Part shown: piece after piece, positions 1-12,195 of the stretch
Layout: each line of letters begins with the position of its first letter
Position numbering within the stretch: the stretch's first letter is position 1
Source of the DNA: Jacaranda mimosifolia
Taxonomy: Eukaryota > Streptophyta > Magnoliopsida > Lamiales > Bignoniaceae
Length of the DNA stretch: 64,000 bases
Reading direction: 5' to 3'
NCBI GenBank assembly: GCA_018894105.1
Contig: CM032122.1
Span: 20,185,674-20,249,673, forward strand
Notes under the pieces: generated by a model
What the model saw: the letters and a program-made list of their open reading frames with translations, nothing else
The model's database searches: none
Told to the model about the DNA's origin: nothing
Translations under genes and position numbers: made by a program

Positions 1-1778
1 CATTATGCCCATGCGATCAACCAACATCATAGTTGGCATGAGCATCCAACCTGGCTTGTTGTAGCAGCCCCTCCATCGTCCTCTCCTCAGCTACCGTAGC
101 CAGAAGTTGTGCGTCATTGTCTTCAAGCTATTTGGTCAACTGCGCAGAGGCAAGCTGAACCTTTACCACCTCTACATCACCCTACTTTTTCTGGAGCTTC
201 TCTCAATCATCTAGGGCTAGCTCAGCCCAACGGTAAATGGTAGCCCTGCTGGCTGACCTGTAGTAGAAACAACTTTAGTTGATATATATAAAAATAGAAA
301 AAAACAATAATAGAACATACAAAAACACAAGCAATAAACCTTTTAAGAAGCGAGTAACACTTGATTAGATACTTACCATGTTGGAATGACACAGTAGGGC
401 CTTCAGCACCCCCGCCTAGCTCTTCTTCATCATTTTTTTCTGATCGAACATGAACAATCCAGCCATCATCACCTTTAAAGGCACGAATTCGATCGACCCC
501 ACTGACATCATCGACTAGGAGTTATGAGCTCCCAGTTCAGTCCCAAATTGAAGTGATGGCACGTTCACCAATGGGAATAGCTTGTCGTCTTCTCATTACC
601 CGAAGAGATCAAAGCTGGTCAGTTCAGTCGATGTCCCGACTTTTTCTTTACCCTTATGGGTGGTGGTTTTCTTCTAAGCGAGTCTAGGTTGCCCAACTGT
701 CAGCCTCTTTTATCGAGTAGATAGTTTGCTTATGGCTAAAGAGTAGCCTCTCGTCGAGCAGACCCCTAGCGGCCTATTATTTCTTCTCAATCTGGAGAAA
801 AACAACAAAAAGATGCACAAGCATTGACCAGAAAGTTGCACAAAACTACTAAAAGACCAGTAAAGACATCTACCTAGTCAAGCATCATAGGCAAATCTAA
901 CTAAGCAGGCGATAAGCTTGCCAGCACTAAGTTCATCTCCTCGACATATCCCGAGGCCTCCATCCACCCAAACTCAACTAAATCCCAAATAAAGGTGTTA
1001 GGTATGGTCGAGGTCTCGTTCCTAAGCATCTTAACATGACCCCTCATCAGCCCCTAGGTATATTAAATCTAACCCTACCCATAGATCGAATGAAGAAGTA
1101 ACTATTTTTTTAGGTTTGGCCAAAAGAAAAAGAAGGGATCACTAGGAATTTTTTATGAGTGCGGGCTCCAAGATAATAAAAACCCGACTCCTCAGGGCTC
1201 CCAGACTTCTAGGATATCGGGAGGTGAAAATGATTGCTAAAATTTGCAAAGTTCGGGGGCTGGTTATGAACATGCATAAGGATGACGAAACCATATAAAG
1301 TCGAGAAGCAATTGGGCAACAACTGAGTAATACATACTTGGAGGCCTATTACAAGGTCAGTTATTGGTTAGGCTATTAGAAACCTAAGCTTGCACGCACC
1401 TAAGGGCATATTCAAAAATGGTGATGCAACCGATCGGAGGCCGATGCATCCTATCATTCGGACCATAGGCAATTAGTTCAAACTCTAGGAAAATATGTAT
1501 TACCTAAAAAGCTCAAGATCCCCATCACTAACCTTCAACATAATCTCACTATAGTGGTCGGGGGTAAATAACCGATCAGGGGAAACTGGGGGTTGGCTTG
1601 GCCCAGCCTCATCTCGCACAACAACACGAGTGTCACTAGAACTACTCGACGAGGTCGAAGTATCACCAAATGACTCACCAGACTCGCTAGTCGAACTATT
1701 TCCCCCCGATCGAACCCACGTGCAATCGAGTAGGCTCACCGTCACTCTCCTGACTTCCATTATCACTACCTCCAGCAT
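1..1778 (-). pseudogene. Antisense ORF of a Tat-like gypsy element (Transposase_28-like), decayed
   Basis: Read on the minus strand from 1,778, the product starts with a Ser/Thr-rich, disordered N-terminus of about 85 residues. It then shows a stretch resembling the 'putative gypsy type transposon' domain (Pfam Transposase_28), with recognisable pieces such as AYGPNDRMHRPPIG, ARTHKKFLVIPS and YFFIRSMG between about 1,470 and 1,060. The far end (about 263-1) reads as a Glu/Lys/Leu-rich coiled coil. Likely introns have good splice sites, one of about 115 bases near 264-378 with a GTAAGTATC donor and CTACTACAG acceptor, another near 794-870. Several stops and at least one frameshift near 1,480 show it is dead. 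The function of this domain is not known; the family match is by memory of its motifs. Confidence 0.6.
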
Positions 1779-1953
1779 ATTTAATAAGAGAATGTAGTCA
1801 AAATATAACAGAATAAGACTCTCTCAAGGATTATGGAAAAACTTACACAGCTAGCAAGTTTGATGCACAAGTCGATTAGTTGGAAACGTAGTGAAATGAC
1901 ATATTCGACCTCACAGAATGCTGTAAAAGTGAAAGTGAGTGTTTTCATGACGC

Positions 1954-1962
1954 CTATTTATA
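1954..1962 (-). promoter_or_regulatory. TATA box of the antisense ORF
   Basis: TATAAATAG reads on the minus strand about 180 bases upstream of the first ATG of the antisense reading frame. Its position fits an independent promoter driving transcription away from the LTR. Inferred from sequence only. Confidence 0.45.
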
Positions 1963-2187
1963 GGCCTCAACGAGTGGTAACCCAACCGACTGTAATTATT
2001 ACACAACCGCCGCCTGCCGCTTTGCGTGACCCAATGTTACAGTCGCATTAAATGCACTAAAACCCTGGTCGACCTTCCAAATTAAAACGTTACCAGTGCG
2101 CCAAACTGCTCGTCAAGTATGTCTAGCTTTCGCACATCAGCTACACCCTATTCCTTCTCGTCAACCATCTCGATCAGGACTTGGAAG

Positions 2188-3082
2188 TGAGGGTACTTAT
2201 GATATGGGATAGCCCAACCAAATAACACTCGATTAGCTAAAAGATATAACTTGGAACAGCCTAATTAGTTGCCAGACCCAACCCAATAACACTCGACCAG
2301 CTAAAAGACATGACTTGAAACACCCCAATTAGGTGCCAGGCCCAACCCACTAGTTATCGACTTGGTTATCGATCGAATCCAACCTTACTAGGCCTTTTCT
2401 GCCAGCACGAGTATTGACACCTTTTTCCCGGTCGACTAAATCAAGGATGGTTATTCAACACTCAACTAGGAATAGTTGAATCTAGCAGAGTTCCATCGTG
2501 TTGACCAAAGTCCACGAGCGACTCTCAGGCAGGCATTGACCTTGACCTGGGAGGTCAAACGGATGTGACCAACTTGCAATCACATTGAATGCTTTGACAT
2601 GCAACATGCCTCCACATTAATGGAGCATGCCACCAATAGTACCACCTTTTCTACCATGCCATAGTAGTGTGCGCCCCCTCTATATCGCCATGTCCTAGGG
2701 AGCAACAGAGGCACCACCTAGAACAGTACATAAATAGGAGAAGACCTAAAGGTCCTCAAGTTGTCCTTCTCTATATGCACAAGGGCATCATGGATATATC
2801 ACCTCCATTAAGAAAACTATAAATACTCCATTGCCACCCTTCAACAAGGTAAGCCAATTACTACTCTAAAGCTCTCACTTTGCTACTCTATCTTCTAGCC
2901 AATAAAATACTGACTTGAGCTTCGAAGTGCCTTAGCTGAGGGCACCTCGGCTAGCCTGACGTGTGCTAGTGGTTGTAGGACTCAACCCAGTTGTATCATC
3001 AGGATACACTCTCGACCTCCCATCTGGTTGATCAGATTGGATCGTAGCTCAGTACACTCCCAAGCAATTCACACCCTCATCA
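2188..3082 (+). repeat. 3' LTR of the Tat-like gypsy element
   Basis: The LTR begins near TGAGGGT (2,188; the boundary could be a few bases earlier) and ends with ACCCTCATCA at 3,082, giving short inverted ends. A TATAAATA box lies at 2,818-2,825, as expected for the U3/R junction of a plus-oriented LTR. Downstream blocks such as GAGGGCACCTCG recur in the solo LTR at 54,706-55,553 in the same order. The 5' partner is outside the window, so the target duplication cannot be tested here. Confidence 0.65.
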
Positions 3083-3215
3083 CAATTAATATTAAATAAT
3101 GTATTCTTTTAAAATCTAAATTTAAATTAACTATTATTAAAACTTTTACACACACAAAGTTAGGGGCAATGACCCCCGTTTGCCCCCCTGTAAATCCATC
3201 CCTGGTTCTATTTTG

Positions 3216-4315
3216 TATGGGTGTCAAAATTCAATTCAATCCAATAACCCGATCATGACCTACTCAAAAAAAATTTGGTTTGGGTTTGATATTTTTGGGT
3301 TTGGGTTAAATTTGGCCGGACCCCAAATTGACCCGAAGAAAAAAATTAGATTTGATTGATTTCGGGTCAATCTACTAAACCTGCAAACAACAAGCGAATG
3401 ACCTAATAACTCGATAAACTTGATCTAGCTAACACAATCCAACATGACCCACTTGAAAATAATTGAGATAATATGTACTGTATATAAAGGATCTAGTCTC
3501 TTTTGTTATGTTTTTATATTCCTATAATGTCTTCATTATTATTCTTTAACTTTCATAATTACTAAAGTTAATATTCTTTTCTCTTCTCTTATATTTTGTT
3601 CTCTAATTATTTATTATTTTTACTCATCATAAAAATTAAAAAAATATATTAAAAATATTAAAGAATGTAGTAATATAAGATAACAAATGAATGCTCTATT
3701 TATTTTATACTCCAAAATTTTAGCATGGGCATCCAGAGTCCCAAAATTTCCTAGCTATATAATAAAATCTCATACTCAAATCCAAACCTAATTATCCAAA
3801 TGGATCAAATTTCTTAGCCAAAGAATAATTTGTTCTCTCTCTCTCTCTCTACAAAACTTGGCCACTGCTATCAATGCCAGTCTGCTACTCTTATTGCCAC
3901 AACTATCACTGCCACCCAACACCATCATCACGCCGCTTGCTAAGTGACCTGAGTTCTTAATCATTTGATGTTGATAATACTTAATTGATTAATCTTAATA
4001 TTAATTTGAATACTGATTGAATTTAATTATTGATAATATTGGTTGAAATTTTGAATTGAAATTATTAATTTAAATGTAAGTTTAAAACATGTAGACTGGA
4101 GTTTGTAAATACAAAAAACAAAATATATAGATCAAGTTGGATCAAGTTTATCAAGTTACGTCGGGTTTATTATGTTAGTGGGTGACATAATTAAAAATCA
4201 AATCAACCCGAACCTAACTCGATCTTTTGTAGATCAAATTATGATTGAGTTTTTTGAGTTTAGTATCGGGTTGGGTTGGGTTGGGTTTGGGATTGATTCT
4301 TGTGTTATACCCCTA
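3216..4315. mobile_element. Candidate TIR element with GGGTT-rich subterminal repeats
   Basis: The left edge reads TATGGGTGTCAA and the right edge, reverse-complemented, TAGGGGTATAAC. Inside both edges are runs of GGGTT and AACCC motifs, an arrangement common in non-autonomous hAT-like elements. The middle holds a CT microsatellite (about 3,835-3,852) and no coding capacity. I could not find a convincing target duplication, so the boundaries and class are uncertain. Confidence 0.35.
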
Positions 4316-4739
4316 TCTCAATCACCCAACCAAAACCTACCCAATCTACCCAAATTGTCACCTCTAATATTTTGTAATATTCTAATTTTTGTTTGGAAAA
4401 ATAATTTTTTAGAGGACGACTAGGGAATGTGATAATGGGTTGGAAGAATGTAATCAATTTTTGTTTATAGTTTAGGGGTAGGTAGAAAATATTTTGAAGA
4501 GTGAAGTAATATTTGGTTATATATGGGAGATACTTTTTACTTTACTTGTCAAGTTAATTACTTTCTTATTTAGATAGTGGGGAGAAATTATAGTTTGAAA
4601 TAATTTTAATAAATATAAATATTTTAAAATGTATATGTATGTACATATACATTTTAAAATATATGTAAGTATGAGATTGGATATATAATTTTAAAATATT
4701 ATTGTGATGATTGATTAAATAATATATTGTCAGTGGGGG

Positions 4740-5800
4740 TTGAGGATTTTTTGGTAAAATGACCAAAAATATTGGGGGAATCTTGGAAAATGACTTTTAG
4801 CTATAGTTGTTGTTGCTAGCAATATGAACCCACAATTAAACTCATTCTTAGGAACATCTGCTAGTAAATCTCAATATAGAAATATTTTGCTACTTTCGAT
4901 AAGTCCATCTACAAAAAAGTGTTGCACTTTGTTTACTCATAATTGCATTCTTCATGGTGTTAAATACATGCACCCGACCTAAATTAAATTTGTTAACAAG
5001 ATGTAAATCATCTTCCGTTATTGGTATAGCTATTTTATCTTCTATTAGACTGGTGATACTGCTCAAGTCTTCATAGTCTTCACTTATCTGAGGCAAGTCA
5101 AACTTTTCAAATTTCTTTTATTTCGCAAAAGTATAAAACGTAGAAGTTGATTGACAATAAATACATTATTTGTGGAATGTGAAGAAGGATAGTTCTCGAT
5201 CATAGATGCGTGATTTTCTTCGCATCATATTTTTGCTTTGGCTGGTTGCTAATGAAGTATGATTGTGGGTAAAGAACACCTAACAGCTAAAGGCATTCTA
5301 ATTGTTCTTGCCTCAATTAAGCACTGACCATCTTCTTCTTCAAAAAGACCATATGCTTCAGCAATATTCTTTAATGTCGGATAATGCACATTGTTCACTT
5401 GCAATGGATCATCAAATGATTTGGGACCTCTAACATGATTGGGTAGAATGAGTAGATAAAACCTTTCTCTTTCAGTAGGTGACAAAAAATATACTCAACA
5501 ATTGTGTTCTCCTTTTTTGCCAATTTTTGTCCTCCATCATCCATCGCTAATATTTCTCTACCTTCATTGTGTACTCTAAAAAACTCAATTAACGTATGTC
5601 CTCGAGTTCCTTTCATTTGAAATCATTTGAGAACTATAAAACTGAACCTGATGCATATTTTGGAAGGTAAATCTACATTTGTACGACAAATTGATAAATT
5701 CTAGCCATTGTAAACTTATAAATATTCTTCCATAGTGCAAATCTAGAGCACAAATCCACCTTCTATCAATGTGTGGATAACCTTATCATAATTTGGCCTT
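4740..5800 (-). pseudogene. Helitron Rep/helicase fragment, decayed
   Basis: Minus-strand pieces in different frames together resemble the helicase half of plant Helitron proteins. From about 5,485 there is the block with NHVRGPKSFDD, VNNVHYPTLKNIAEAYGLFEEED and IRMPLAVRC, which precedes the PIF1-like helicase. From about 5,096 comes the region leading into the Walker A motif, here corrupted and without an intact GGTGKT, followed by a LLADVPKNE-like stretch. A weak upstream match (YLPKYASGSVL) lies near 5,660. Frameshifts and stops separate the pieces. The Rep domain and both Helitron termini are not recognised, so this is a fragment. In an active element the protein would nick and unwind DNA for rolling-circle transposition. 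Confidence 0.6.
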
Positions 5801-6323
5801 GGACAAATTCATCTCCCTCGTACATGTACTATTTTTGCTATTACAATTTTCAACGTTAATATGAAAGTCATATTTCAATAATAAGAAGTATATATGGTAC
5901 CATCCATTCATTGTCAATATAACTATATCAAAATTGCATCTTAGATCTATTATCATTGCAACTTTGATATATTAGATACGAATCATTTTCTTGTATAATG
6001 AATGGTGCAAATTGCCTTGCAAGTTCCATTTTTCATGCATGAATCATTGACATTCATTTATTCACATGGCCCATGTATCATGTGTCTCAAAATACATTTT
6101 ACTTTGAAAATACATCATCATGAACCATTTTCAAATTTTACCAAACATATTTTCATTCCTCGGACATTTCATGATACAATCATTTGAAAAGAATACTTTT
6201 TCTAGAATATTTTCCCAAAAGAACACGGAAATAAATCCAAACTTGGTTAATCTCTTTCATTAGTCACTCCTTCCATTTCATTGCTATTCATATAATCTGT
6301 TTGTTGAAAAATATCATTAATGT

Positions 6324-6355
<32 letters not shown>

Positions 6356-6990
6356 TTTATAAATAATAATATTGGTTTTCTCAATCGTAATGTATTATTT
6401 CATTTTGATGAGTGAAGTGTTTGAATTTCTTTTCTTTTTTCTAAGAAAATTAATTTACTGGTTAAATCGTAGGAATTATACAAAAATAAGAAGCAATGCC
6501 TACACTAATTAGGATGCACTTTGTATACATGAAATTTTAACTATTTTAATTGGACTGATTTGACGCTCTACCTATTGGTTGGGCTTGCCAATTAAGGCTA
6601 CAAAAACATGGGAATCCTAGGATATTATTAAAAACAAAATTATTTATGGGGATTCCAGAAGAGACAAAATAAAATCTTTGGAATTAAAATTAAAGGACGA
6701 AGAAAAGAAAAGGCAAACAAAAGACTCAAAAGGTTACATTAAACATGTTAAGAAAGAATAATGTTTACATTGCAATTAGATAAAGTGGAGAAGGCATTAT
6801 ATAGGTACCAAGATTGAATGTCTCGTGTGAATTATTGATCTGTTCTTCTCATGCACTTTTCTTATATACTCTGAGGCCTTCCCATCCACACTTTCCTCTC
6901 CGTGACTCACCACAAAAGTAGACTTATTGATATTCCCTTCATCCAAGGGCTCAAGCAGGTAAGAAGTGGCTTTTGATCATATCTGAGTCT
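5801..6990. other. Intergenic AT-rich DNA, nothing recognised
   Basis: No coding or repeat family was recognised here. It contains a TA/TG-rich microsatellite at about 6,325-6,356. Scattered pyrimidine-rich stretches occur before the small ORF candidate at 7.0-7.2 kb. Confidence 0.5.
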
Positions 6991-7030
6991 CCTTCAACTT
7001 GAGGCTCCACGGTAATGAACCTATTGATGG

Positions 7031-7216
7031 TCACGGTGGATCATTGAAACCTATGTGGAAGGAGCCCGGTTTCTGGTGTTTTCCAGTAGTCGGTGGTGGT
7101 GGTGGTGTGAGGCTCATCTTGGCTTTGGAAACTGGTGATAGCTTGACAAAGTTGGTCACCATCTTCATTGATTTCTCACAAAGGGATTTGTTGTTCTTGC
7201 CAGCTTTCCTATTCAT
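7031..7216 (-). CDS. Small basic protein candidate, 61 codons
   Basis: An open frame from ATG to TGA lies in a local patch that is richer in GC than its surroundings. The product begins MNRKAGKNNKSLCEKSMKMV, then an amphipathic segment (TNFVKLSPVSKAKMSL), a run of five prolines, and a polar C-terminus ending GFNDPP. There is no signal peptide or membrane segment. The style resembles short plant proteins of unknown function, but I cannot name a family with certainty. A plus-strand frame at 6,999-7,244 overlaps it, with a polyglycine run that is simply the shadow of the proline run. The minus frame is preferred because its residue composition looks protein-like. It could be a chance ORF. Confidence 0.35.
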   Translation of the reverse strand: MNRKAGKNNKSLCEKSMKMVTNFVKLSPVSKAKMSLTPPPPPTTGKHQKPGSFHIGFNDPP

Positions 7217-7244
7217 GACTAATCCTAATTATAACTACCTTTGA

Positions 7245-7800
7245 TTGCTGTCTTGATATGAGGATATTGTTGTAGATGTATTTTGAAATTGTGAATGTAA
7301 TATGCATTTATAAGAACAAGAGACTTGCTTTTGAAGTAAAGTAAATATGCTTGTAAAAAATTGAATTTTCAAGTCATGTTGATTCCATGTTATATATCCA
7401 AATGGGTACTATCCAAGTGAAATTATAATTCATTAGATCGTACATAACAAAATCATAACTTTACATTTTTATATAATCATGTACAACTCATAAATCTATT
7501 AAATAGTACTTAAGTAGATGGCATGAAATTTTTCACATAAAATTTCAGGCAGAATGCATCGGCATGAGTCAGGCTACCCACTTGAGTATGTCGCCGAGTG
7601 GAATGCATAAAATTCCCGAGAATGTATTGTTTATGCCTTTGGATATCAGTATAAAGTGTCACGTGGTATATAAGTTCATCAAGAACAAATCAGAAGTATG
7701 ATTAATATTTGAAAATATATGATGAATGATGATAAAAATAGAAAGGTCATTCCTCATTCTATTACTAGTTAAATTCAAGGGTGCTTCTTTTGTTTATGGA
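7245..7800. other. AT-rich DNA, nothing recognised
   Basis: No coding region or repeat family was identified. This may be the upstream region of the small minus-strand ORF, if that ORF is real. Confidence 0.4.
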
Positions 7801-7829
7801 GAGAATAATGGATAGAATTGATTCCAACC

Positions 7830-8460
7830 AGTTTTGATCCCTTTTCATACGTCCATAATTAATCAATTTTCTTTTTTATGGTTTTTTCAAAGATTTCATA
7901 ATCTTGATGACACATTCGATATATTCCATCAATTTTTCAGATTTTGCAATGAAGATGCTAGAGGAAGAGTAATAATTGAGGCCTGTCCATGGGTTTTGAA
8001 GTGGCGTTTTTGTCATTCTAAAGCTATGGCATCCAAAACTAATCATATCTAATGAAGGCCACAATTTCAAGATTCCTTATAAAAGATTGATGTGAAAGAA
8101 CATAGCTACTTGTCTTATAGGGCGAATGATGCTTGGGATGTCCATTAATTTATGCGAAATGACTTAGAGATTGATCTTCACATTGATCTGTATATAAAGT
8201 AAAGAAATGATATGCAGGAAGTCCAAAGTCGATTGTCTTCATAAGGGAGAACATAATTCCAATTAAGTTCTTCTTCCAAAATATGGAACACTTTGAATAG
8301 AATTTTGACGATCAAAATATAGAATAGGTCTATTGTCTCCACCTACAAAGAAATGAAAGAGGAGACAGTGCAATACTTTAAAGACTTGCTAAATTCAAAT
8401 ACTACAAGTGCCAAAGTTTATCTTGAGATGATCTTGTTAGGAAAATTAACTTAATCTATA
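7830..8460 (+). pseudogene. LINE (L1-like) fragment, decayed
   Basis: Plus-strand pieces in shifting frames resemble the linker between endonuclease and reverse transcriptase in plant L1 elements. One is a FFFQNMEHFE-like remnant of the 'NTKFFH' region near 8,262; another is IVSTYKEMKEETVQYFKDLL near 8,330-8,390. Stops and frameshifts are frequent. Neither the catalytic reverse transcriptase motif nor a poly-A tail was found, because a gypsy LTR begins just downstream at 8,577. This is a tentative call based on motif style. Confidence 0.35.
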
Positions 8461-8576
8461 GACACTAAAAACAAAAGGAACAAAACAAACAAAATCATTG
8501 AAGGAATGGAAAATCTAGTTCAAGGTGCGATTTCAATTTCTTTCACTTTAGAGTACAATTAATTAGCTGTTGTTCT

Positions 8577-9633
8577 TGTAAGCGTAAAAATTTTTATCAG
8601 CTAAATTAAAATTACAAGACAATAAAAATTCGTACAATAAAATGAAATTAAAATTTATTGATTGTGAATTCAATCCCTAATCTAATCCTTTGATTCTTTC
8701 CTTCCAAAGATGATTAGGGCTTCACACCATAATGTTGAATCAAATGCCAAAATACATGAGCTCCACAAAGAACACCTTGAATGATGTAGATCTCCATAGA
8801 TTTGATTTAAGGAAAATAACACCAATTCGAGGGCTCTATACCTTAATCTCAAATCAAATGTCAAAATATGATGAGCTCTGCAATTAATGCCTTGAACATC
8901 ATGAATCACCTTAAATTTTATTTGGGGAAAATAATGTCAATTCAAGGGCTCCGTACATTAATCTTGAATCAAATACCAAAATTTGATGAGCTCCACAAAG
9001 AATGTCTTGAATGCCCTGGATCTCTTTAAATTTAATTTAAGAAAAATAACGCTAATTCAAGGGCTTCGCAACATAATCACAAATCAAATGCCAAAATATG
9101 ATTAGCTCCATGAAGAACGCCTTGAATGTTGTAGGTAACTTTGAATTTGCTCGAGAGAATTGTTGAAATTCTTCAAAGTTTCTCTCACTTGCTAGGACTT
9201 GTGTTGTGTGTGGAATGAGTTTTGATCACTCTCTTTATATAGATATTTAATGGGAGACTCACAAATTGACTTGAACTTCTTTGATGGTTATCTCTTCGAT
9301 AAGACAATATCAAATATCAAGAGATAACATTAAATATCTTTGACTTAATCGGTCTGCGTACATCGACACACCATGTGTCGCACGCAACTTGGTTAGCCCA
9401 AAATTACTAGGGCACAAGACTTGATTTGATTGGTTGTAATACTTCATATTCATAATTGTAAATATTCGATTTGAGCACAAAATAAATAATAGAATATTAA
9501 TTAAAATGAACTATTTATATATTGAGGGTTAAATTTAATAAATTTTAATATATAAATAGAAAATTTTAAATTAATAACTAGCATATTATTTTACATGTGT
9601 TATTTTTTAATTGGCTCAAAATTTATTGGTCCA
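8577..9633 (-). repeat. Solo LTR of a gag-bearing gypsy family, with 115-bp internal tandem repeats
   Basis: It matches the LTR pair at 40,006-40,851 and 43,450-44,329, starting TGTAA and closing with the shared block TAGCATATTATTTTACATG near 9,580. It contains four copies of a repeat that recurs at exactly 115-bp steps (the GAGCTC-like anchor at 8,758, 8,873, 8,988 and 9,103). No internal region or second LTR adjoins it, so it is a solo LTR. No matching 5-bp flanks were found, so the ends may be off by a few bases. Confidence 0.7.
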
Positions 9634-9984
9634 CCGTCCCATTGCAAACATCAACAACTACTCCCAAAATACAATGAACCTTCAGGAATTCTTGATATGC
9701 ACTCAAACAATAATTCCCACAAACTTAATATATCCATAGTTGCCTTCATGATTAGAAACCTTGACATTCTGGCGAAATTTTCCAATGGAAGTATATGTGT
9801 TTGCAGTAGCAGAATTCAGAAGATTTAAAGTATGATTCAAATTTCCGTGTACAAACTTGAACAGTTCACATAGTACCTGGGATTCTCAAGTTTTATGAGG
9901 TAGCACATTAATGACCATCCGCCAGGCGCTAGCCTTTTTTTAAAAAAAAAAAAATGAGTATTCTACAAATAAGTTCAAGTTTCA

Positions 9985-10729
9985 TAAATTACGGCGCATT
10001 GCATGCAAAGACAGAGCAAGAGACTTTGAAGGGGAGTTTCAGATTCGAGGGGCAAAAAAAAAAAAAAAAAAAAAGGAGAAAGGTTTTTCATTCAAACTTT
10101 GGCACTCAAAACTACAAAATCCCATAAATTCTGTCCTCGCTCTTTTTAATTGTTTAATAGACATAAATTAGATTTGTAATAGACACAAGATAAAAAGATA
10201 TGGAATATAAATTATCGTGAGCTATTCGCAGTTTTATAGTAGCACATATAGCTAGCTCAAAAACATGTCTAGTAAACATTTCGCGCAAAGAGTTTATTTC
10301 TCAAATTCAATCAGGGGAAAAATCTTAAAATACTAGCAAGAAGAAAACATGTACAACGCTACAAAGTTACTTGCCAATAGCATTAATTGGAACTAACACA
10401 AAATTATAAGTCATAACAGGGGATATTAGTTCTACAATAACCTCTCTTTTTTTATTAGAATGAGGAAGAAAAGTTGCATTATTATTTCATTCTAGTGACT
10501 TTGTGAAACAATGAATTACAAAATTGTAATTGTTAATGGAATATTTATTTAACTTGATATAAGCACATAAAAATAAGTAATAGGCATTAAGTTGTTTGAA
10601 TATTGTTTAATTGAAGAACATATAATAAAAGGGAAGCTAGGATATATAATTATAATGTAATGTAGATTGAACTGAGAAATGTAGGGCTTTACCCTGGGTT
10701 AAAGGGAGCCCTTACAGAAATTCTCAAGG
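9985..10729 (+). repeat. Third, partial copy of the inverted-repeat arm segment
   Basis: This stretch is homologous, in direct orientation, to 18,101-18,832 of the left arm, and in inverted orientation to the matching part of the right arm (about 51,515-52,460). It carries an extra poly-A tract (about 10,056-10,074). Homology stops abruptly at 10,729, just where the arms begin a GC-rich hairpin (AGGCCTGG/CCAGGCCT). Function unknown. Confidence 0.75.
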
Positions 10730-12195
10730 GCTATTGTGATATTTTATCCAGTGAAATATATTTATTGATATTCTATTTTATTTATTAATAGAAAAACATT
10801 TCATTATTTCATGTTTAATGTTATTATTAAAATTGAATAAATCATTTTTAAGCTTAATAGTTTGAATTACACAACAATGAAACCAATAAAAACATATTTT
10901 TTGAAAAAATTCAAATCTTAATTAAATGTAACCAAGTTCAAGTAAATTATAACTGTTATGTTCTTTATGAATGTTTTAACAATGTTTATCATATTATTAG
11001 TTAAGTTATGCAAAACTTGATCTTGACAAGGTCTTCCTCATCCTCTATCACGCCCCAAATAAAAAATTAGTGTGATAATTCAAAAAGTTATTTGATAAAA
11101 ATATATTTTATATATATTTCTATCCTATTGACTTTTAGAAATAATTATTGAACGTTACTAATGTCACATTATTATTTTAATTAAAAATTATTATTAAAAA
11201 GGCTATTTAACAAAATAAAATTTTAGTTGATTCTTTTTCACAGCTTCTAATGGAGTTATCAACTATATATTCTTTTTTGTTTTGACCCACTTTTTGTTTT
11301 TTAACTTAAATAAATAAGGTTAAGAAATTTTTTCGGAATTGTGATACAACATGCATGAAAGCACATTTTGCTATTAGTTTTCAAGAAAACAAAATGTACA
11401 CAGCATTATATGTAAAAATTAACCAAAATATATTTTAGAAATATATATAAATACACAAATAAATAAAAAGATGAAAAAATTAAATAAACTTAGTTTATTC
11501 TTTTTTCATTATCATATTAAATATAATATTACATATGAGTCTGACATCTAGTTTGATAAACAATAAATATTTTTCTCTTTTTCTCTTCTTATTTTTTCCT
11601 TATCAATTAAACAAGTGATTGTAAGACTTAATCTATTCTTGTTCATTATTATATTAAATTTACTATTACATTTGAATTGACTGCAAATTTTGATGTATAA
11701 AAAATATTTCTTTTCTTATTTTTGAGGGAGAGGTGCAAAAAGAATATCTATACAAATGTATTTATAAAATATTATTTTTTCCTCATCAATTTATTTTTCT
11801 TAATTAATTTCAATTCAGTTATTATTTTCTATGAGTCTAATTCAAATAAATTTAATTTAGTCATAATTTACTATACAACCATATGTATTGAATGTGATAC
11901 TAATGGTCTCATTAGATGAGGATATAATTTAATTGCTTAATTTTAATTTATTGCTATTTTATATAAGTTCAATTAAATATGTTGGTAGAAGGATAAATTT
12001 CAATATACATAATTATATTTGCTAAGTAGGAAATTTTTATTTAGTTAATTTTAATATAATTTTTATTTTCTATATGTCTAATTAAAAATACAGTTAATTG
12101 GAATAAATTTAATAAAGACAATGTATATACATTTGATATATACATTTATTAAGTGGAAAGAGTTGATTTAATTGTTTTCTATTTATATTTGATTC
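10730..12195. other. Very AT-rich DNA, nothing recognised
   Basis: No coding region, TIR pair or LTR was recognised. Short open frames here are low-complexity and Phe/Ile/Asn/Lys-rich, as expected by chance in AT-rich sequence. Confidence 0.5.

Larger units (their letters stand above)
1..3082 (+). mobile_element. 3' portion of a Tat-like Ty3/gypsy retrotransposon (runs off the left edge)
   Basis: The right end is an LTR oriented on the plus strand, and the DNA to its left holds a decayed reading frame on the opposite strand. That order, an antisense ORF between pol and the 3' LTR, is the known layout of Tat-lineage gypsy elements (for example the antisense gene of maize Grande). No pol is visible because the window starts inside the element. 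The LTR ends in ACCCTCATCA, the same terminus as the solo LTR at 54,706-55,553, so both belong to one family. The base composition is visibly more GC-rich than the AT-rich DNA that follows. Confidence 0.7.

Noticed and set aside
3150..3206. The edge of an hAT-like element (CAGGGATGGATTTACAGG on the minus strand)
   Set aside because: Only one end is visible and no partner end or duplication was found, so it is not listed as an element.
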